From Gallaecimonas xiamenensis 3-C-1 (GTDB lineage Bacteria; Pseudomonadota; Gammaproteobacteria; Enterobacterales; Gallaecimonadaceae), in contig NZ_AMRI01000029.1 in the NCBI RefSeq assembly GCF_000299915.1, positions 1 through 53,994 of the forward strand: a DNA stretch of 53,994 nt, written 5' to 3'. The notes beneath the pieces were generated by a model. That model ran no database searches. It had not been told where the DNA came from and saw nothing but the letters and a program-made list of their open reading frames with translations. The translations under genes and the position numbers were made by a program. Below, piece by piece: positions 45,507 through 53,994 of the stretch (the first letter of the stretch is position 1; each line of letters starts with the position of its first letter).

Positions 45507-46003
45507 AAGTGCAGCAATGGCAAGGCAGCTGGCAACAACAGCAGCTGGAAGTGCAGGTATTACCCCGTTTGATGCTGACCGAGGTGCGGCTGTTGGTGGA
45601 CGGCGAGGAAAGGGACAGATCGGTACTGTTTCGCAGCCTCAAGGAGCACCGCCTGTGCGCCCTGGCAAAGCCGGAGCTGCGTCAGGGGCTGATTGAGGTG
45701 AGCGTCGGTGAGGCCGGCCTTGGGGTGGCGGTGGACGGTACCCACCTCACCGAGCCGGGCCCGGACAGCCGCCCCCAGGGAGCCAAGCTGGCCCTTAACA
45801 ACGGCCTGTTGTGCGCCCTGGGCTTTTTCGTGATGGTGACCCTGTTCATGTTGCTGTTCGGCCTGTTCCAACACGGCTTTGGCACCCTGGTGTTGCCGTC
45901 ACCCACGCCGCCATTGGTGCTGGCCCTGGTGATGGGGGTCTACTACTTTGTGGACACCAAAAAGCGAATGGACTTTCGCCGAAGCCTGAAAAAGGCGCCC
46001 TGA
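45503..46003 (+). CDS. Membrane protein of unknown function
   Basis: 166 residues. N-terminal soluble beta-rich domain of about 95 residues (with REDUNDANT-like pattern of short strands: LEVQVLPRLMLTEVRLLVDGEE), then two membrane helices (about 100-122 and 130-150) and a basic tail. Last gene of the cupin operon, ending at a shared terminator. No family was recognised; the first domain may be cytosolic. Confidence 0.78.
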   Translation: MKVQQWQGSWQQQQLEVQVLPRLMLTEVRLLVDGEERDRSVLFRSLKEHRLCALAKPELRQGLIEVSVGEAGLGVAVDGTHLTEPGPDSRPQGAKLALNNGLLCALGFFVMVTLFMLLFGLFQHGFGTLVLPSPTPPLVLALVMGVYYFVDTKKRMDFRRSLKKAP

Positions 46004-46018
46004 GGGCGCCTTTTTTTA
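45989..46018. terminator. Bidirectional terminator between the cupin operon and the M35 protease
   Basis: AAAAAGGCGCCC/GGGCGCCTTTTTTT. Confidence 0.9.
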
Positions 46019-47083
46019 TCAGGGCAGGGCCGGGGTGTTTTCCGCGAAGTATTCGTGGGAGTCGGCGTTTTGGATGGCCTGGCTGGGGTTGGACAGGGCC
46101 AGGGACTTGGCCCCGGACTGGCCATAGACGATGTCGTCGGTGCCTGCTACCACGTTAAAGTGGCTCAGCTCATGCACTATGGTGCCGGCCTTGGAGTCGG
46201 TGCCGTTGGTGGGCGCGCTCCAGAAGGCGTTACACAGGTACACGGTGTAGGGCTGGTTGGGGTAAACGTAGGCGAAGTAGGACTGGTTGCAGGAACAGTC
46301 GAACACCAGGGGTTTGCTGTTCAAGGCATTGACTATCTTCGAGAAGTTGCTGGTCACCGTGCTGTAGCGGCTGCTGTTGTAGGTACCGAACCAGGTCTTG
46401 TAGCGGGTCGAGCTGCTGGGGCTGCTTTGCCCCTGCAGGTAGGACAGGGCGCCGCTGCCAATGCTCTGGGCGGCACTGACGGCGCTGTTGATGCTGGATT
46501 TCTCGCTGTTCGAGCAGCTGCCCTGGTAGCTGACGCTGCTGATACCGATATCCCCTACCACAGGGCGCTTGGCGCTCAGGCCCTTGAAGTCCACCCCATC
46601 CACCCAGAGGCTGACGGCCTCAGAGCGCAGGCTGTCGGCACGGGCCACCAGGGTCTTGGCAAGGCCAGGGGACTTGAGCAGGTCCATGGCGTCCACCTTG
46701 TAGCTGACCTGATAGCTGCCGGCCTCGCTCATGTCGTAGTAGGCGGACAGGTCCAGGGTTTGGGTCAGGCTTTCACCGCTTTTGAGCACCAGGTAGTCCT
46801 TGGCGCTGGGGGCGGGGCGCTTGTAGTGGCGGCCCAGGTATTCCACTTCCTCATCGTCACGGGTAACGGTGAAGATGTCGTCTTCCAGGCCGTCGGCGGC
46901 GGTGTACCACTTGAGTACCTTGAGGCTGTGTTTGCTGTTGTTGGTGAGGGTCAGGCTCAGGCCCACATCTTTGTTGGCGGCCACGTAGTCGTCGGCGACT
47001 TTCAAAGAGATGTCCAGATCAGCGGCCAGGGCGGCCTGGCTGGCGGCCAGCAGGGCGGCGGCCAGCAGGGTCTTTCTTATCAT
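46019..47083 (-). CDS. Secreted M35 (deuterolysin/aspzincin) metalloprotease
   Basis: 354 residues from 47083, where GGAGG sits five bases upstream. Signal peptide cleaved near LAA-D, an N-terminal beta-sandwich-like prodomain (to about 165), then the catalytic domain: zinc motif HELSH in TIVHELSHFNVVAGTDDIVYG, where HExxH plus a later Asp form the aspzincin site. The layout resembles Aeromonas AsaP1-type toxic proteases and peptidyl-Lys endopeptidases. Cys pairs (SYQGSCSN, FDCSCNQ, YLCNAF) may form disulfides. Expected outside the cell. Divergent from the GntR gene. Confidence 0.9.
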   Translation of the reverse strand: MIRKTLLAAALLAASQAALAADLDISLKVADDYVAANKDVGLSLTLTNNSKHSLKVLKWYTAADGLEDDIFTVTRDDEEVEYLGRHYKRPAPSAKDYLVLKSGESLTQTLDLSAYYDMSEAGSYQVSYKVDAMDLLKSPGLAKTLVARADSLRSEAVSLWVDGVDFKGLSAKRPVVGDIGISSVSYQGSCSNSEKSSINSAVSAAQSIGSGALSYLQGQSSPSSSTRYKTWFGTYNSSRYSTVTSNFSKIVNALNSKPLVFDCSCNQSYFAYVYPNQPYTVYLCNAFWSAPTNGTDSKAGTIVHELSHFNVVAGTDDIVYGQSGAKSLALSNPSQAIQNADSHEYFAENTPALP

Positions 47084-47261
47084 GTTGTCCTCCAATGGAT
47101 TGTTATTGCCCCCTTTCTTGGGCGCCCTTCCATGTAAAACACAAAATCAACAAAATGCAAACAAATGGCTAAATATCGTCTTCGTGTAATGGTTCTGGGC
47201 CGTAGTGTCGACCCCGTTAAGCCGATATACTGGCTCGACCTGCAACCCTAGCCGCTCTGCC

Positions 47262-47933
47262 ATGACCCAAAAGCCTCCTGTGGTCCACAAGACCCGCACC
47301 TCCTATGTGCTCGACAGCCTGCGCGACCGCATCCTGTCCGGTGAACTCAAAGCCGGGGAGCCGCTACGCCAGAACCTATTGGCCGAGAGCCTCAATGTCA
47401 GCCGTATTCCGGTGCGAGAGGCGATGATGCAGCTGGAGGCGGAAGGGCTTATCGATTTTGAGGCCCATAAAGGCGCCAGGGTCACCCCCTTGTCGGTGGA
47501 GCAGGCCGAGGAGCTGTTTGATATTCGCCTGCTGCTGGAGCCGGACCTGCTGGCCCGCTCCATCCCCCATCTCACCGCCCTGGACTTGCACCAGTCCCAG
47601 GGCTATTTGCTGCAGATGGACGCCGCCCTCAAGCAGGGCTCCATTCAGGACTGGGCCGGCCTTAACCGCCAGTTCCATCTGAGCCTCTATGCCGGTGCCC
47701 AACGGCCCCGCACCCTTGAGCTGGTGGAAACCCTCAATACCCACGCCGACCGCTACGTGCGCTTGCACCTGCTGCTGGACGGCGGCGTACAAAGGGCCGA
47801 AGGGGAACACGAAGCGCTGCTGGCCTGCTGCCGCGACCAGCGTATCGACGAGGCGGTGGAGCGGCTCAAGGTCCATATCCGGGACGCCAAGCAGGACGTT
47901 ATCAACATGATATTGGCTGGCCGCCATGTCTGA
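47262..47933 (+). CDS. GntR-family regulator with FCD domain
   Basis: 223 residues. The N-terminal winged helix is RILSGELKAGEPLRQNLLAESLNVSRIPVREAMMQLEAEGLI; the C-terminal all-helical FCD domain has metal-binding His candidates (NRQFHLSLYAGA, GEHEALL, RLKVHIRDA). The start at 47262 is chosen; a longer frame begins at 47205. It may repress a catabolic gene; the adjacent M35 protease gene is divergent and could be a target. Overlaps the DUF2919 gene by eight bases. Confidence 0.88.
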   Translation: MTQKPPVVHKTRTSYVLDSLRDRILSGELKAGEPLRQNLLAESLNVSRIPVREAMMQLEAEGLIDFEAHKGARVTPLSVEQAEELFDIRLLLEPDLLARSIPHLTALDLHQSQGYLLQMDAALKQGSIQDWAGLNRQFHLSLYAGAQRPRTLELVETLNTHADRYVRLHLLLDGGVQRAEGEHEALLACCRDQRIDEAVERLKVHIRDAKQDVINMILAGRHV

Positions 47934-48405
47934 GCTGGGGTGGAGCCCCAGCCAACTGGATGCCAAAGGCCTGTTTAAGCTCCCCAAGCCCCTGTGGCTG
48001 GTGTTGTGGTGGCTGCTGCGTTATCCGCTGATCTGGGTGGGATCCCTGATGGGGGGCGCCAGCGGCGCCGATTTTCTCAATGCCCTGATGCCCCGTTTTG
48101 ACACCGCCTGGCCCTGGCTGCTGCCGGCAATACCGGCCGTGCTGTGTCTGTGGCTTAACGGCCACCGTCAGCTGGACAGCAGCGACCGGCTCTGGTGGTG
48201 CTGGCGCCAGCAGGGCTGGCTGCTCAAGGTGACGGTGGCCGCCGATCTGGGGTTGGTGGTGGCGTCCATCGTCGGCCACCATGGCCGCTACGATCCCTGG
48301 CTGGCGGTGCAGCTGACCGTCAGCAGCTGGGCCCTGGTGTACCTGTTCAGTTCCAAATTCCTGCCGCTGCTCTGGCGTGACAGGCCCCGCTTCGAAAAGG
48401 ATTAA
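47926..48405 (+). CDS. DUF2919 family membrane protein (YfeZ-like)
   Basis: 159 residues, about four membrane helices. The opening LDAKGLFKLPKPLWLVLWWLLR and WLLPAIPAVLCLW are typical of DUF2919 (YfeZ). Function unknown. Starts inside the last codons of the GntR gene and precedes the DUF6122 gene by two bases, so the three form an operon. Confidence 0.82.
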   Translation: MSELGWSPSQLDAKGLFKLPKPLWLVLWWLLRYPLIWVGSLMGGASGADFLNALMPRFDTAWPWLLPAIPAVLCLWLNGHRQLDSSDRLWWCWRQQGWLLKVTVAADLGLVVASIVGHHGRYDPWLAVQLTVSSWALVYLFSSKFLPLLWRDRPRFEKD

Positions 48406-48407
48406 CC

Positions 48408-48722
48408 ATGCTGTCGAGCCAGCTTCATATGGTGCTGCACTTTCTGGTGCCGCTGCTTTTGGCCCTGGGCTTTTGGCGGGCCCGCTGGCGCCTGGCCACC
48501 CTGGTGATGTGGGCCACCATGGCGGTGGACCTGGACCACCTGCTGGCCACCCCGGTTTTTGATCCGCTGCGCTGCTCCATCGGTTTTCACCCCCTGCACC
48601 AAGGCTGGGCCATTGGCCTGTACCTGGTGCTGGCGCTTATTCCCAAGAGCCGCTGGGTAGGGGTTGGGCTGCTGGTGCATATGGCCTTGGATGGCCTCGA
48701 TTGCCTCAAGCTTATTGGATAA
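48408..48722 (+). CDS. DUF6122 family membrane protein
   Basis: 104 residues with three helices and the conserved polar residues of this family: LHFLVPLLLAL, MAVDLDHLLATPVFDPLRCSIGFHPLH and the last helix HMALDGLDCL. The His/Asp set in the membrane resembles a metal site, as in LexA-like or YdjM-type hydrolases, but activity is unproven. Its end overlaps the remnant thioredoxin gene on the other strand. Confidence 0.82.
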   Translation: MLSSQLHMVLHFLVPLLLALGFWRARWRLATLVMWATMAVDLDHLLATPVFDPLRCSIGFHPLHQGWAIGLYLVLALIPKSRWVGVGLLVHMALDGLDCLKLIG

Positions 48723-48972
48723 GGCCACTGAGCTCCTCAATCAGCCCGGGCTGGCCGTCGGGGCCCAGTAGCAGGAATAGGGCACCCCGTGCATGCCCAG
48801 CTTCTGGAAGTAGGCATCGGCCAGCACGGCGTCGTCCACCGCCACTATCGGCCAGGTCAGCGCCATGTCCCGGCTCACTGCCTTGGCCGTCGTCCCCGAG
48901 CATCGCTCAGCTGTTCTGCCTGGTGGCGCTGGCGCCAAGGACCATAACGGCCGGTAAAACCATTGATTTCAT
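48712..48972 (-). pseudogene. Decayed secreted thioredoxin-like gene
   Basis: On the minus strand a signal-peptide start (ATG at 48972, MKSMVLPAVMVLGASA, with AAGGA upstream) runs into a stop after 20 codons. Shifted frames then carry LTWPIVAVDDAVLADAYFQKLGMHGVPYS and next LLLGPDGQPGLIEELSGLIQ, which are typical of the end of a TlpA/thioredoxin fold (cis-Pro in GVPYS, then strand and last helix). The CxxC active site and the middle of the protein are missing. So at least one deletion and two frameshifts have destroyed it. Confidence 0.65.
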
Positions 48973-49146
48973 GGAACATCCTTGTCATTTGTCTGGTTTT
49001 TATACTGACAAAGCTGGGGCAGGGTGGCAACGGGGCCGGGGCCTTGGACGCTCCGTTACAGTGGTTGGGGTTCACCTGGCGGGAAAATTTCTTATGCTGT
49101 AGGGCAATAGGAGCCAAGGCTCCCCACCTGAACTACGGATGGCCCC

Positions 49147-50820
49147 ATGAAATTATCCCTGTTAAGCCGCTACGCCTTTTTTGTCGGCTGCCTTCTTATC
49201 ACCTTGCTATGCCTGCCTTTTGTCGACGCCGATCCCTGGCTCTGGGCCTTGGTGGCGGTCACCGGCCTGCTGTCCCTGCTGGGGGTTTATGACCTTTTGC
49301 AAGACCGCCATTCGGTGCGCCGCAACTACCCCATACTGGGCAATATCCGCTATCTGGTGGAGTTCATCCGCCCCGAGCTGCGCCAGTACCTGTTGGAAGG
49401 GGACGACGACAAGTTGCCCTTTTCCCGGGCCCAGCGCTCCTTGGTGTACGCCAGGGCCAAGAACGAGAACTCCTCCAAGCCCTTTGGCACCCTGATTGAC
49501 GTCTACGAGCCTGGCTTTGAATTTATCAACCACTCCATCTGCCCCAAGCCCCTGCAGGACCCTGACCAGTTCCGGGTCACTGTCGGTGGCCCTCAGTGCC
49601 GCCACCCCTACTCGGCGTCCATCTTCAATATCTCGGCCATGAGTTTTGGGGCCCTGTCCGCCAACGCCATCCGGGCCCTGAACAAAGGTGCCAAACTGGG
49701 CAACTTCGCCCACGACACCGGTGAGGGCAGCATCAGCCCTTACCACAGGGAATACGGCGGCGACCTTATCTGGGAGATAGGCTCCGGCTATTTCGGCTGC
49801 CGCGCCGCCGACGGCAGCTTTGACGGCGACAAGTTCAAGGCCAGGGCCGCCGAACCCCAGGTCAAGATGATTGAAATCAAGCTCAGCCAGGGGGCCAAGC
49901 CCGGCCACGGCGGCATACTGCCGGGCCATAAGGTGAGCGCCGAAATCGCCGAAACCCGGGGCGTGCCCCAGGGAGAGGACTGCATCTCCCCGTCCAGCCA
50001 CAGCGCCTTCTCTACCCCCCTGGAGCTGATGGCCTTTATCGCAAGGCTTCGGGAGCTGTCCGGCGGCAAGCCGGTGGGATTCAAGCTGTGTCTTGGCCAC
50101 CCCTGGGAGTTTATGGGCATTGCTAAGGCCATGCTGGAAACCGGCATCCTGCCCGACTTTATCGTGGTAGACGGCAAGGAAGGGGGCACAGGGGCGGCGC
50201 CGCTGGAGTTCTCCAACCATATCGGCGTGCCCCTGCGCGAGGGCCTGCTCTTTGTTCACAACATCCTGGTGGGGCTGAACCTCAGGGACAAAATCAAGAT
50301 TGGCGCCAGCGGCAAGATAGTGTCGGCTTTCGACATTGCCAGCGTGCTGGCCATAGGCGCCGACTGGGCCAACTCGGCCCGGGGTTTTATGTTCGCGGTG
50401 GGCTGTATCCAGTCGCAGTCCTGCCATACCAACAAGTGCCCCACCGGGGTGGCCACCCAAGACAAACTGCGCCAGCGGGCCCTGGTGGTGCCGGACAAGG
50501 CCCAGCGGGTTCATAACTTCCACCGCAATACCCTCCACACCCTGGCAGAAATGCTGGCCGCCGCCGGCCTGGAGCACCCCAGCCAGCTGGAAGCCAAGCA
50601 CCTGGTGCGCCGCACCTCCAGCACCGAAGTGCGGCTTTTTTCCCAGCAGCATGTCTTCCTCAAGCCCGGCGAACTGCTCAAAGAGCGCCTGGAAGGGGAC
50701 TTTTATGCCCGGGTCTGGAAAATTGCCCGCGCCGACAGCTTCGCACCGGCCGACGGCGAGCTGGACAGCCTGGCCAGAAGTGCCAGGGACAGCGTCCCGG
50801 AAGCTGTGGTTATCAGCTAA
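49147..50820 (+). CDS. FMN-binding glutamate synthase family protein
   Basis: 557 residues. Two N-terminal membrane helices (about 5-50), then a large FMN-binding TIM barrel like the central/FMN domain of glutamate synthase: NISAMSFGALSANAIRALNKGAKLGNFAHDTGEGSISPYH, IKLSQGAKPGHGGILPGHKV, VVDGKEGGTGAAPLEF, and the 3Fe-4S Cys motif CIQSQSCHTNKCPTGVATQ. The glutaminase domain is missing, so this is a stand-alone GltB2-type protein; reaction and electron partner are unknown. Monocistronic. Confidence 0.92.
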   Translation: MKLSLLSRYAFFVGCLLITLLCLPFVDADPWLWALVAVTGLLSLLGVYDLLQDRHSVRRNYPILGNIRYLVEFIRPELRQYLLEGDDDKLPFSRAQRSLVYARAKNENSSKPFGTLIDVYEPGFEFINHSICPKPLQDPDQFRVTVGGPQCRHPYSASIFNISAMSFGALSANAIRALNKGAKLGNFAHDTGEGSISPYHREYGGDLIWEIGSGYFGCRAADGSFDGDKFKARAAEPQVKMIEIKLSQGAKPGHGGILPGHKVSAEIAETRGVPQGEDCISPSSHSAFSTPLELMAFIARLRELSGGKPVGFKLCLGHPWEFMGIAKAMLETGILPDFIVVDGKEGGTGAAPLEFSNHIGVPLREGLLFVHNILVGLNLRDKIKIGASGKIVSAFDIASVLAIGADWANSARGFMFAVGCIQSQSCHTNKCPTGVATQDKLRQRALVVPDKAQRVHNFHRNTLHTLAEMLAAAGLEHPSQLEAKHLVRRTSSTEVRLFSQQHVFLKPGELLKERLEGDFYARVWKIARADSFAPADGELDSLARSARDSVPEAVVIS

Positions 50821-50848
50821 AAAAGGCCCGGCAGATGCCGGGTCTTTT
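50819..50848. terminator. Terminator shared by the glutamate-synthase-like gene and gcd
   Basis: AAGGCCCGGC-AGAT-GCCGGGTCTTTT. Confidence 0.8.
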
Positions 50849-50850
50849 CG

Positions 50851-53183
50851 TCAGCGCTTGAGCTTATAGGCCACCACATAATCCCCCAGGGTGGTGCCGA
50901 TGGAGCCATGGCCTCCGGCCACCAATACCACCATCTGCTGGCCTTCGCTGTTGAGGTAGGTCATGGGGGTGGCCTGGCCGCCGGCAGGGAGCCTGGCCTG
51001 CCACAGCTCCTTGCCGCTGGTGAGATCGTAGGCCCGCAGGTAGTCGTCCACCGCCGCTGCCATAAACACCACGCCACCGGCGGTGATGATGGGGCCGCCA
51101 ATGCCGGGTACCCCCATCTTGATGGGCAAGCCAAAGGGGGTCATGTCATGGATGGTGCCGTTCTTGTGCTTCCAGGCCACCTTGCCGCTGACCAAGTCGG
51201 CCCCGGCCACATAACCCCAGGGGGGCTGTTGGCAGGGCACCCCAAGGGGAGACAGAAACGGCTTCATGTCCACTGCATAGGGGCGCCGGCATTGGCGTTA
51301 AGGCCGTGTTCCCCCTGGTTGGTGGGGCCAAGGCTGGCACCGTCTTTGGGCACCAGCTTGGACACAAAGGCCAGGTACAACGGCATGCCGAACATCACCT
51401 GGCGCCTGGGGTCCACCGCCACGCTGCCCCAGTTGAAGACTCCGAAGTTACCGGGGTAGACCAGGGTGCCTTGGGTGGAAGGCGCGGTGTACTGGCCTTG
51501 GTAGTTGAGGCTGCGGTATTGAATGCGGCACCACAGTTGGTCCAGGGGGCTGGCGCCCCACATGTCTGCTTCACGTAGCTTGGCGGGTTTGAAGTTCAAG
51601 GCCGAGCTGGGCTGGGTGGGGGCGGTAAAATCCCCGGGGATCTGGGTGCCCTGGGGAGCCGGCTGCTCTGTGATAGCGTGCAGCGGCTCGCCGTTGCGGC
51701 GGTTAAGCACATAGACGTCCCCTTGTTTGGTGGGCACCACCAGGGCCGGCACCATGCCATTGGTAGTATTTAAATCCACCAGCACCGGCTGCGCCGGGGT
51801 GTCCATGTCCCAAAGATCATGGTGGATAAACTGCCGTACCCAGGCGACCTGGCCGTCGTCCAGGTTCAAGGCCACCACCGAGGTGGCGTACTTTTCCTCG
51901 GCCGGGGTGCGGTACATGCCCAGTTGGTCCGGGGTGCGGTTGCCCATGGGGAAATAGGCCAGCCCCAGGCGCTCGTCGGCGCTGGCCACCGACCAGCTGT
52001 TGGGAGAGCTGGTGGTGTAGGTTTCCCCTGGGGCCAGAGGCACCGTCTTGTCGGGGTTGCCCGAGTCCCAGTTCCATACCAGGGCGCCGCTGCGGGCGTC
52101 ATAGGCGCGGATGACCCCGGAAGGGGAGTCCACGGCATAGTTGTCGTTGACCGAGCCAGCCACTATCACCAGGCCTTTGGCCACCAGGGGTGGCGAGGTC
52201 GAGTAGTAATAGCCCGGCTGTTTGAAGGGCATGTTGTGGGTCAGATCCAGCTCGCCGTCATTGGCAAAGTTGCTGCAACGGGCGCCGGTGGCGGGGTCAA
52301 GGGCGATAAGGCGGGCGTCCGAGGTGGGCAGGAACAGTTGGGCGTCGCAGGCCACCGCTGCCAGGGACTCGCTGGGGGCTTGCTGCACCAGGGCTTGGAT
52401 CGGTTCGCCAGAGGCAGGGGGCAGGTAGGACACCCCCCGGCAGGTCTGGTGCTGGCGCTGCTGCTCGGGGCCCACTTTGGCATTGAATACCCAGCGCTTT
52501 TCACCTTTATCTGCCCCCAGGGCCACCAACCAGTTATGGGGGGTGCAGAGAAAGAGGCTATCGCCAATCTTGATGGGAGTAGCCTCATAGGTGGTTTCGC
52601 CTATGTCGCCGGGCCCTTTACGATCCCCGGTTTGGTACTGCCAGGCCAGCTCTAACCGGGCCACGTTGGCTGGGGTGATCTGGTCAAGAGGAGAGTAACG
52701 TTGGCCCAGGTTGGTGCGGCCGTAGGCGGGCCAATCGTTACCCATGTCGTCCCCCAGGTTGGGGTTGGCTACTTTCACCTGGGCACTGAGGCTACCTTTT
52801 TGCTGATGATTGTCCACCAGCATGCTGGCCAGGGTGCCAAGGGCCACCAGCCCCCAGACCGACAACAACAGGCCGACTCCGCTTCTGGCCTGGCGTTGGG
52901 CCAGCAACAGGGGAATGGCCAGGATCAGGAACAGGCCAAGACGGGTTGCCAGGGGCCACCAGTCGAATCCGGACTCCCACAGCGCCCAGATAAAGGTACC
53001 GGTCAGGAACAGCGCATAAAGTTGGCGGGCGCGGGTGCGCCTTTTTCGCACCAGTATGGCCACCACCAGCATCACGGCGCCGGCCAGCAGGTAATAGGGG
53101 CTGCCGCCCAGGCTCAGCAGCCAGGCACCGCCGGCTACCAGGGCCAGGCCCAGCAACAGGAAGATCAAAGTCAGCACTATCAT
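50851..53183 (-). pseudogene. gcd: PQQ-dependent membrane glucose dehydrogenase, frameshifted
   Basis: Two adjacent frames together match Gcd (E. coli 796 residues). 51264-53183 encodes 639 residues: five N-terminal TM helices, then the quinoprotein beta-propeller (NDWPAYGRTNLGQRYSPL, GVSYLPPA, HDLWDMDTPAQP, DMWGASPLDQLWCRIQYRS) up to GLNANAGAP, after which it ends out of frame (MQWT, stop). 50851-51273 continues the protein (YAVDMKPFLSPLGVPCQQPPWGY ... GGHGSIGTTLGDYVVAYKLKR). The break is at the G4 run 51280-51283, where one more base would restore one 777-residue frame. It would oxidise glucose to gluconate in the periplasm and feed ubiquinone. A sequencing error or a recent mutation are both possible. 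AAGGA precedes the start. Confidence 0.92.
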
Positions 53184-53426
53184 AGGGTCAGTCCTTTTGG
53201 TTATGGGACCCAGGGCAGGGACTGGGGGTCTTCATCTAGGGTAGGACGTAGCGGCGATAATGAAAGGCCACGAAGGCTTAACAAGGGTAATTTTCCCTGC
53301 TTATCTTTATGAAATTTATCTGGTTTTAAGCATCGTCACAGCAACGGGCAGTCTTTGGCGCGCGCCGGCCCTTGCCTGGCCCGCCCTAGGGAAGGACAAT
53401 AGCGGGCCGTTTTTAAGGAGTTGCCC

Positions 53427-53717
53427 ATGGCCACCGCCAGCGCTTACCACATTCTCGTCAAGACCCAGGCCGAAGCCGAAAAGCTGCTGGCGCAGCTGAA
53501 AAAAGGGGCGGATTTCAACAAGCTGGCCAAGCAGCACTCCCTTTGCCCTTCCAAACGCCGGGGTGGCGATCTGGGAGAGTTTCGAAAAGGGGACATGGTC
53601 AAAGCCTTTGACGATGTGGTCTTTAAAAAGCCGCTGTTCGAGGTTCATGGCCCGGTCAAAACCAAGTTTGGCTGGCACCTTATCAAGACGGTGTACCGTT
53701 CCACCGATTTAAAGTGA
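53427..53717 (+). CDS. ppiC: Peptidyl-prolyl cis-trans isomerase C (parvulin)
   Basis: 96 residues, single-domain parvulin like E. coli PpiC (93). [47 protein letters not shown], then [14 protein letters not shown], with the active-site His in AYHILV, Cys in SLCPS and His in GWHLI. TAAGGAG lies six bases before the ATG. Cytosolic foldase; monocistronic with its own terminator. Confidence 0.93.
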   Translation: MATASAYHILVKTQAEAEKLLAQLKKGADFNKLAKQHSLCPSKRRGGDLGEFRKGDMVKAFDDVVFKKPLFEVHGPVKTKFGWHLIKTVYRSTDLK

Positions 53718-53721
53718 CCCA

Positions 53722-53744
53722 GGCCGCCGATGCGGCCTTTTTAT
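53722..53744 (+). terminator. Terminator after ppiC
   Basis: GGCCGC-CGAT-GCGGCC followed by TTTTTATT. Confidence 0.88.
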
Positions 53745-53828
53745 TGCCCGCGCTGCCCACAAAGCGGCCTGTATCGGTGCTGAGCGGGTAGGAGAGGGCA
53801 GATGAGGCTAACACTGGCCAGAGCCAGA

Positions 53829-53994
53829 GTTAGATAAAGAAAAAGCCACCCTAAGGTGGCTTTTCAATATGGTGGGTGATGGCGGGTTGGACCCGTTATC
53901 CCCGGTTCTGGTATGGGCGGGAGGTGCAGCACCTCATGCCATCCAGAGCCAGAGCCAGAGCCAGAACTAGATAAAGAAAAAGCCACCCTAAGGT
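53829..53994 (-). repeat. Start of a second tandem array (137-bp period) with a tRNA-Val-like relic
   Basis: The block beginning TAGATAAAGAAAAAGCC occurs at 53831 and again at 53968, 137 bases apart, and continues beyond the edge. On the minus strand each copy is a terminator (AAAAGCCACC/GGTGGCTTTT with T tail). Between them, at 53870-53943, lies a sequence whose 3' end CATCACCCACCA equals that of tRNA-Val, with a T-arm-like CGGG-TCCAA-CCCG and a hairpin GAGGTG-CTG-CACCTC (53921-53935). A short AGAGCC hexamer run (53945-53965) follows. By analogy with the left edge, intact tRNA-Val genes probably lie just outside the window. Confidence 0.75.
53840..53864 (-). terminator. Minus-strand terminator in the right-edge array
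   Basis: AAAAGCCACC-TTAG-GGTGGCTTTTTCTTT on the minus strand. Confidence 0.8.

Overview
The window looks like chromosomal DNA of a GC-rich Gammaproteobacterium. The pointers are gamma-type CorA, CysK, CysZ, QueCDE and TyrP-like proteins and a Pseudomonas-style smc-zipA-ligA cluster; the closest relatives may lie in the Aeromonadales/Alteromonadales/Gallaecimonas area, but the genus is a guess. Gene density is high, many neighbours overlap in ATGA style, and most operons end in clear hairpin-plus-T-run terminators. No IS element, integrase, CRISPR array or rRNA was seen.

Layout. 1-1210: a minus-strand tRNA-Asn operon (three genes, near-consensus promoter at 1180-1208), interleaved with and followed by degenerate tRNA-like elements. 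Beyond its terminator these become a perfect 135-bp tandem array that runs off the left edge. 1.8-5.2 kb: MATE exporter and uvrB. 5.2-8.8 kb: a ZraSR-like sigma-54 two-component system, divergent from a periplasmic coiled-coil protein, with a strong palindrome between them. 8.8-11.2 kb: HypT-like LysR regulator divergent from aspartase. 11.2-15.2 kb: a lipoprotein, an S1/P1 nuclease, an orphan Tli4-like immunity protein and a gene remnant. 15.2-17.5 kb: feoA-feoB and a Cys-rich FeoB-associated protein, with a possible Fur box. 17.8-22.1 kb: foldase-like plus HupE/UreJ-like pair, hydrolase, DUF3703, YciI and two tandem membrane paralogs. 22.1-24.8 kb: queuosine precursor genes queD/queC/queE and corA.

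24.9-29.9 kb: acetyltransferase, a low-GC WYL regulator plus small partner, cysK, an RDD membrane protein and a FabH-like synthase. 30.1-34.4 kb: an RND efflux pair. 34.5-42.5 kb: cysZ, then smc-zipA-ligA plus a small membrane gene. 42.6-46 kb: acetyltransferase, aromatic amino-acid permease and a three-gene overlapping operon starting with a cupin. 46-48.7 kb: M35 metalloprotease, GntR/FCD regulator, DUF2919 and DUF6122. 48.7-53.2 kb: a decayed thioredoxin-like gene, a membrane glutamate-synthase-like flavoprotein and gcd (PQQ glucose dehydrogenase) broken by a one-base frameshift. 53.4 kb: ppiC. The right edge enters a second tandem array (137-bp period) carrying a tRNA-Val-like relic.

Most genes are housekeeping or envelope/transport functions. 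The most unusual material is at the two edges: tandem repeats built from a decayed tRNA with encoded CCA plus a terminator. The variable hairpin in these elements keeps its pairing while its sequence changes, and the left array holds one uninterrupted 45-codon-per-unit frame. The arrangement recalls the E. coli tyrT/rtT/tpr repeats but is built on tRNA-Asn and, apparently, tRNA-Val. The second most interesting item is the Zra-like envelope-sensing module with a non-ZraP partner.
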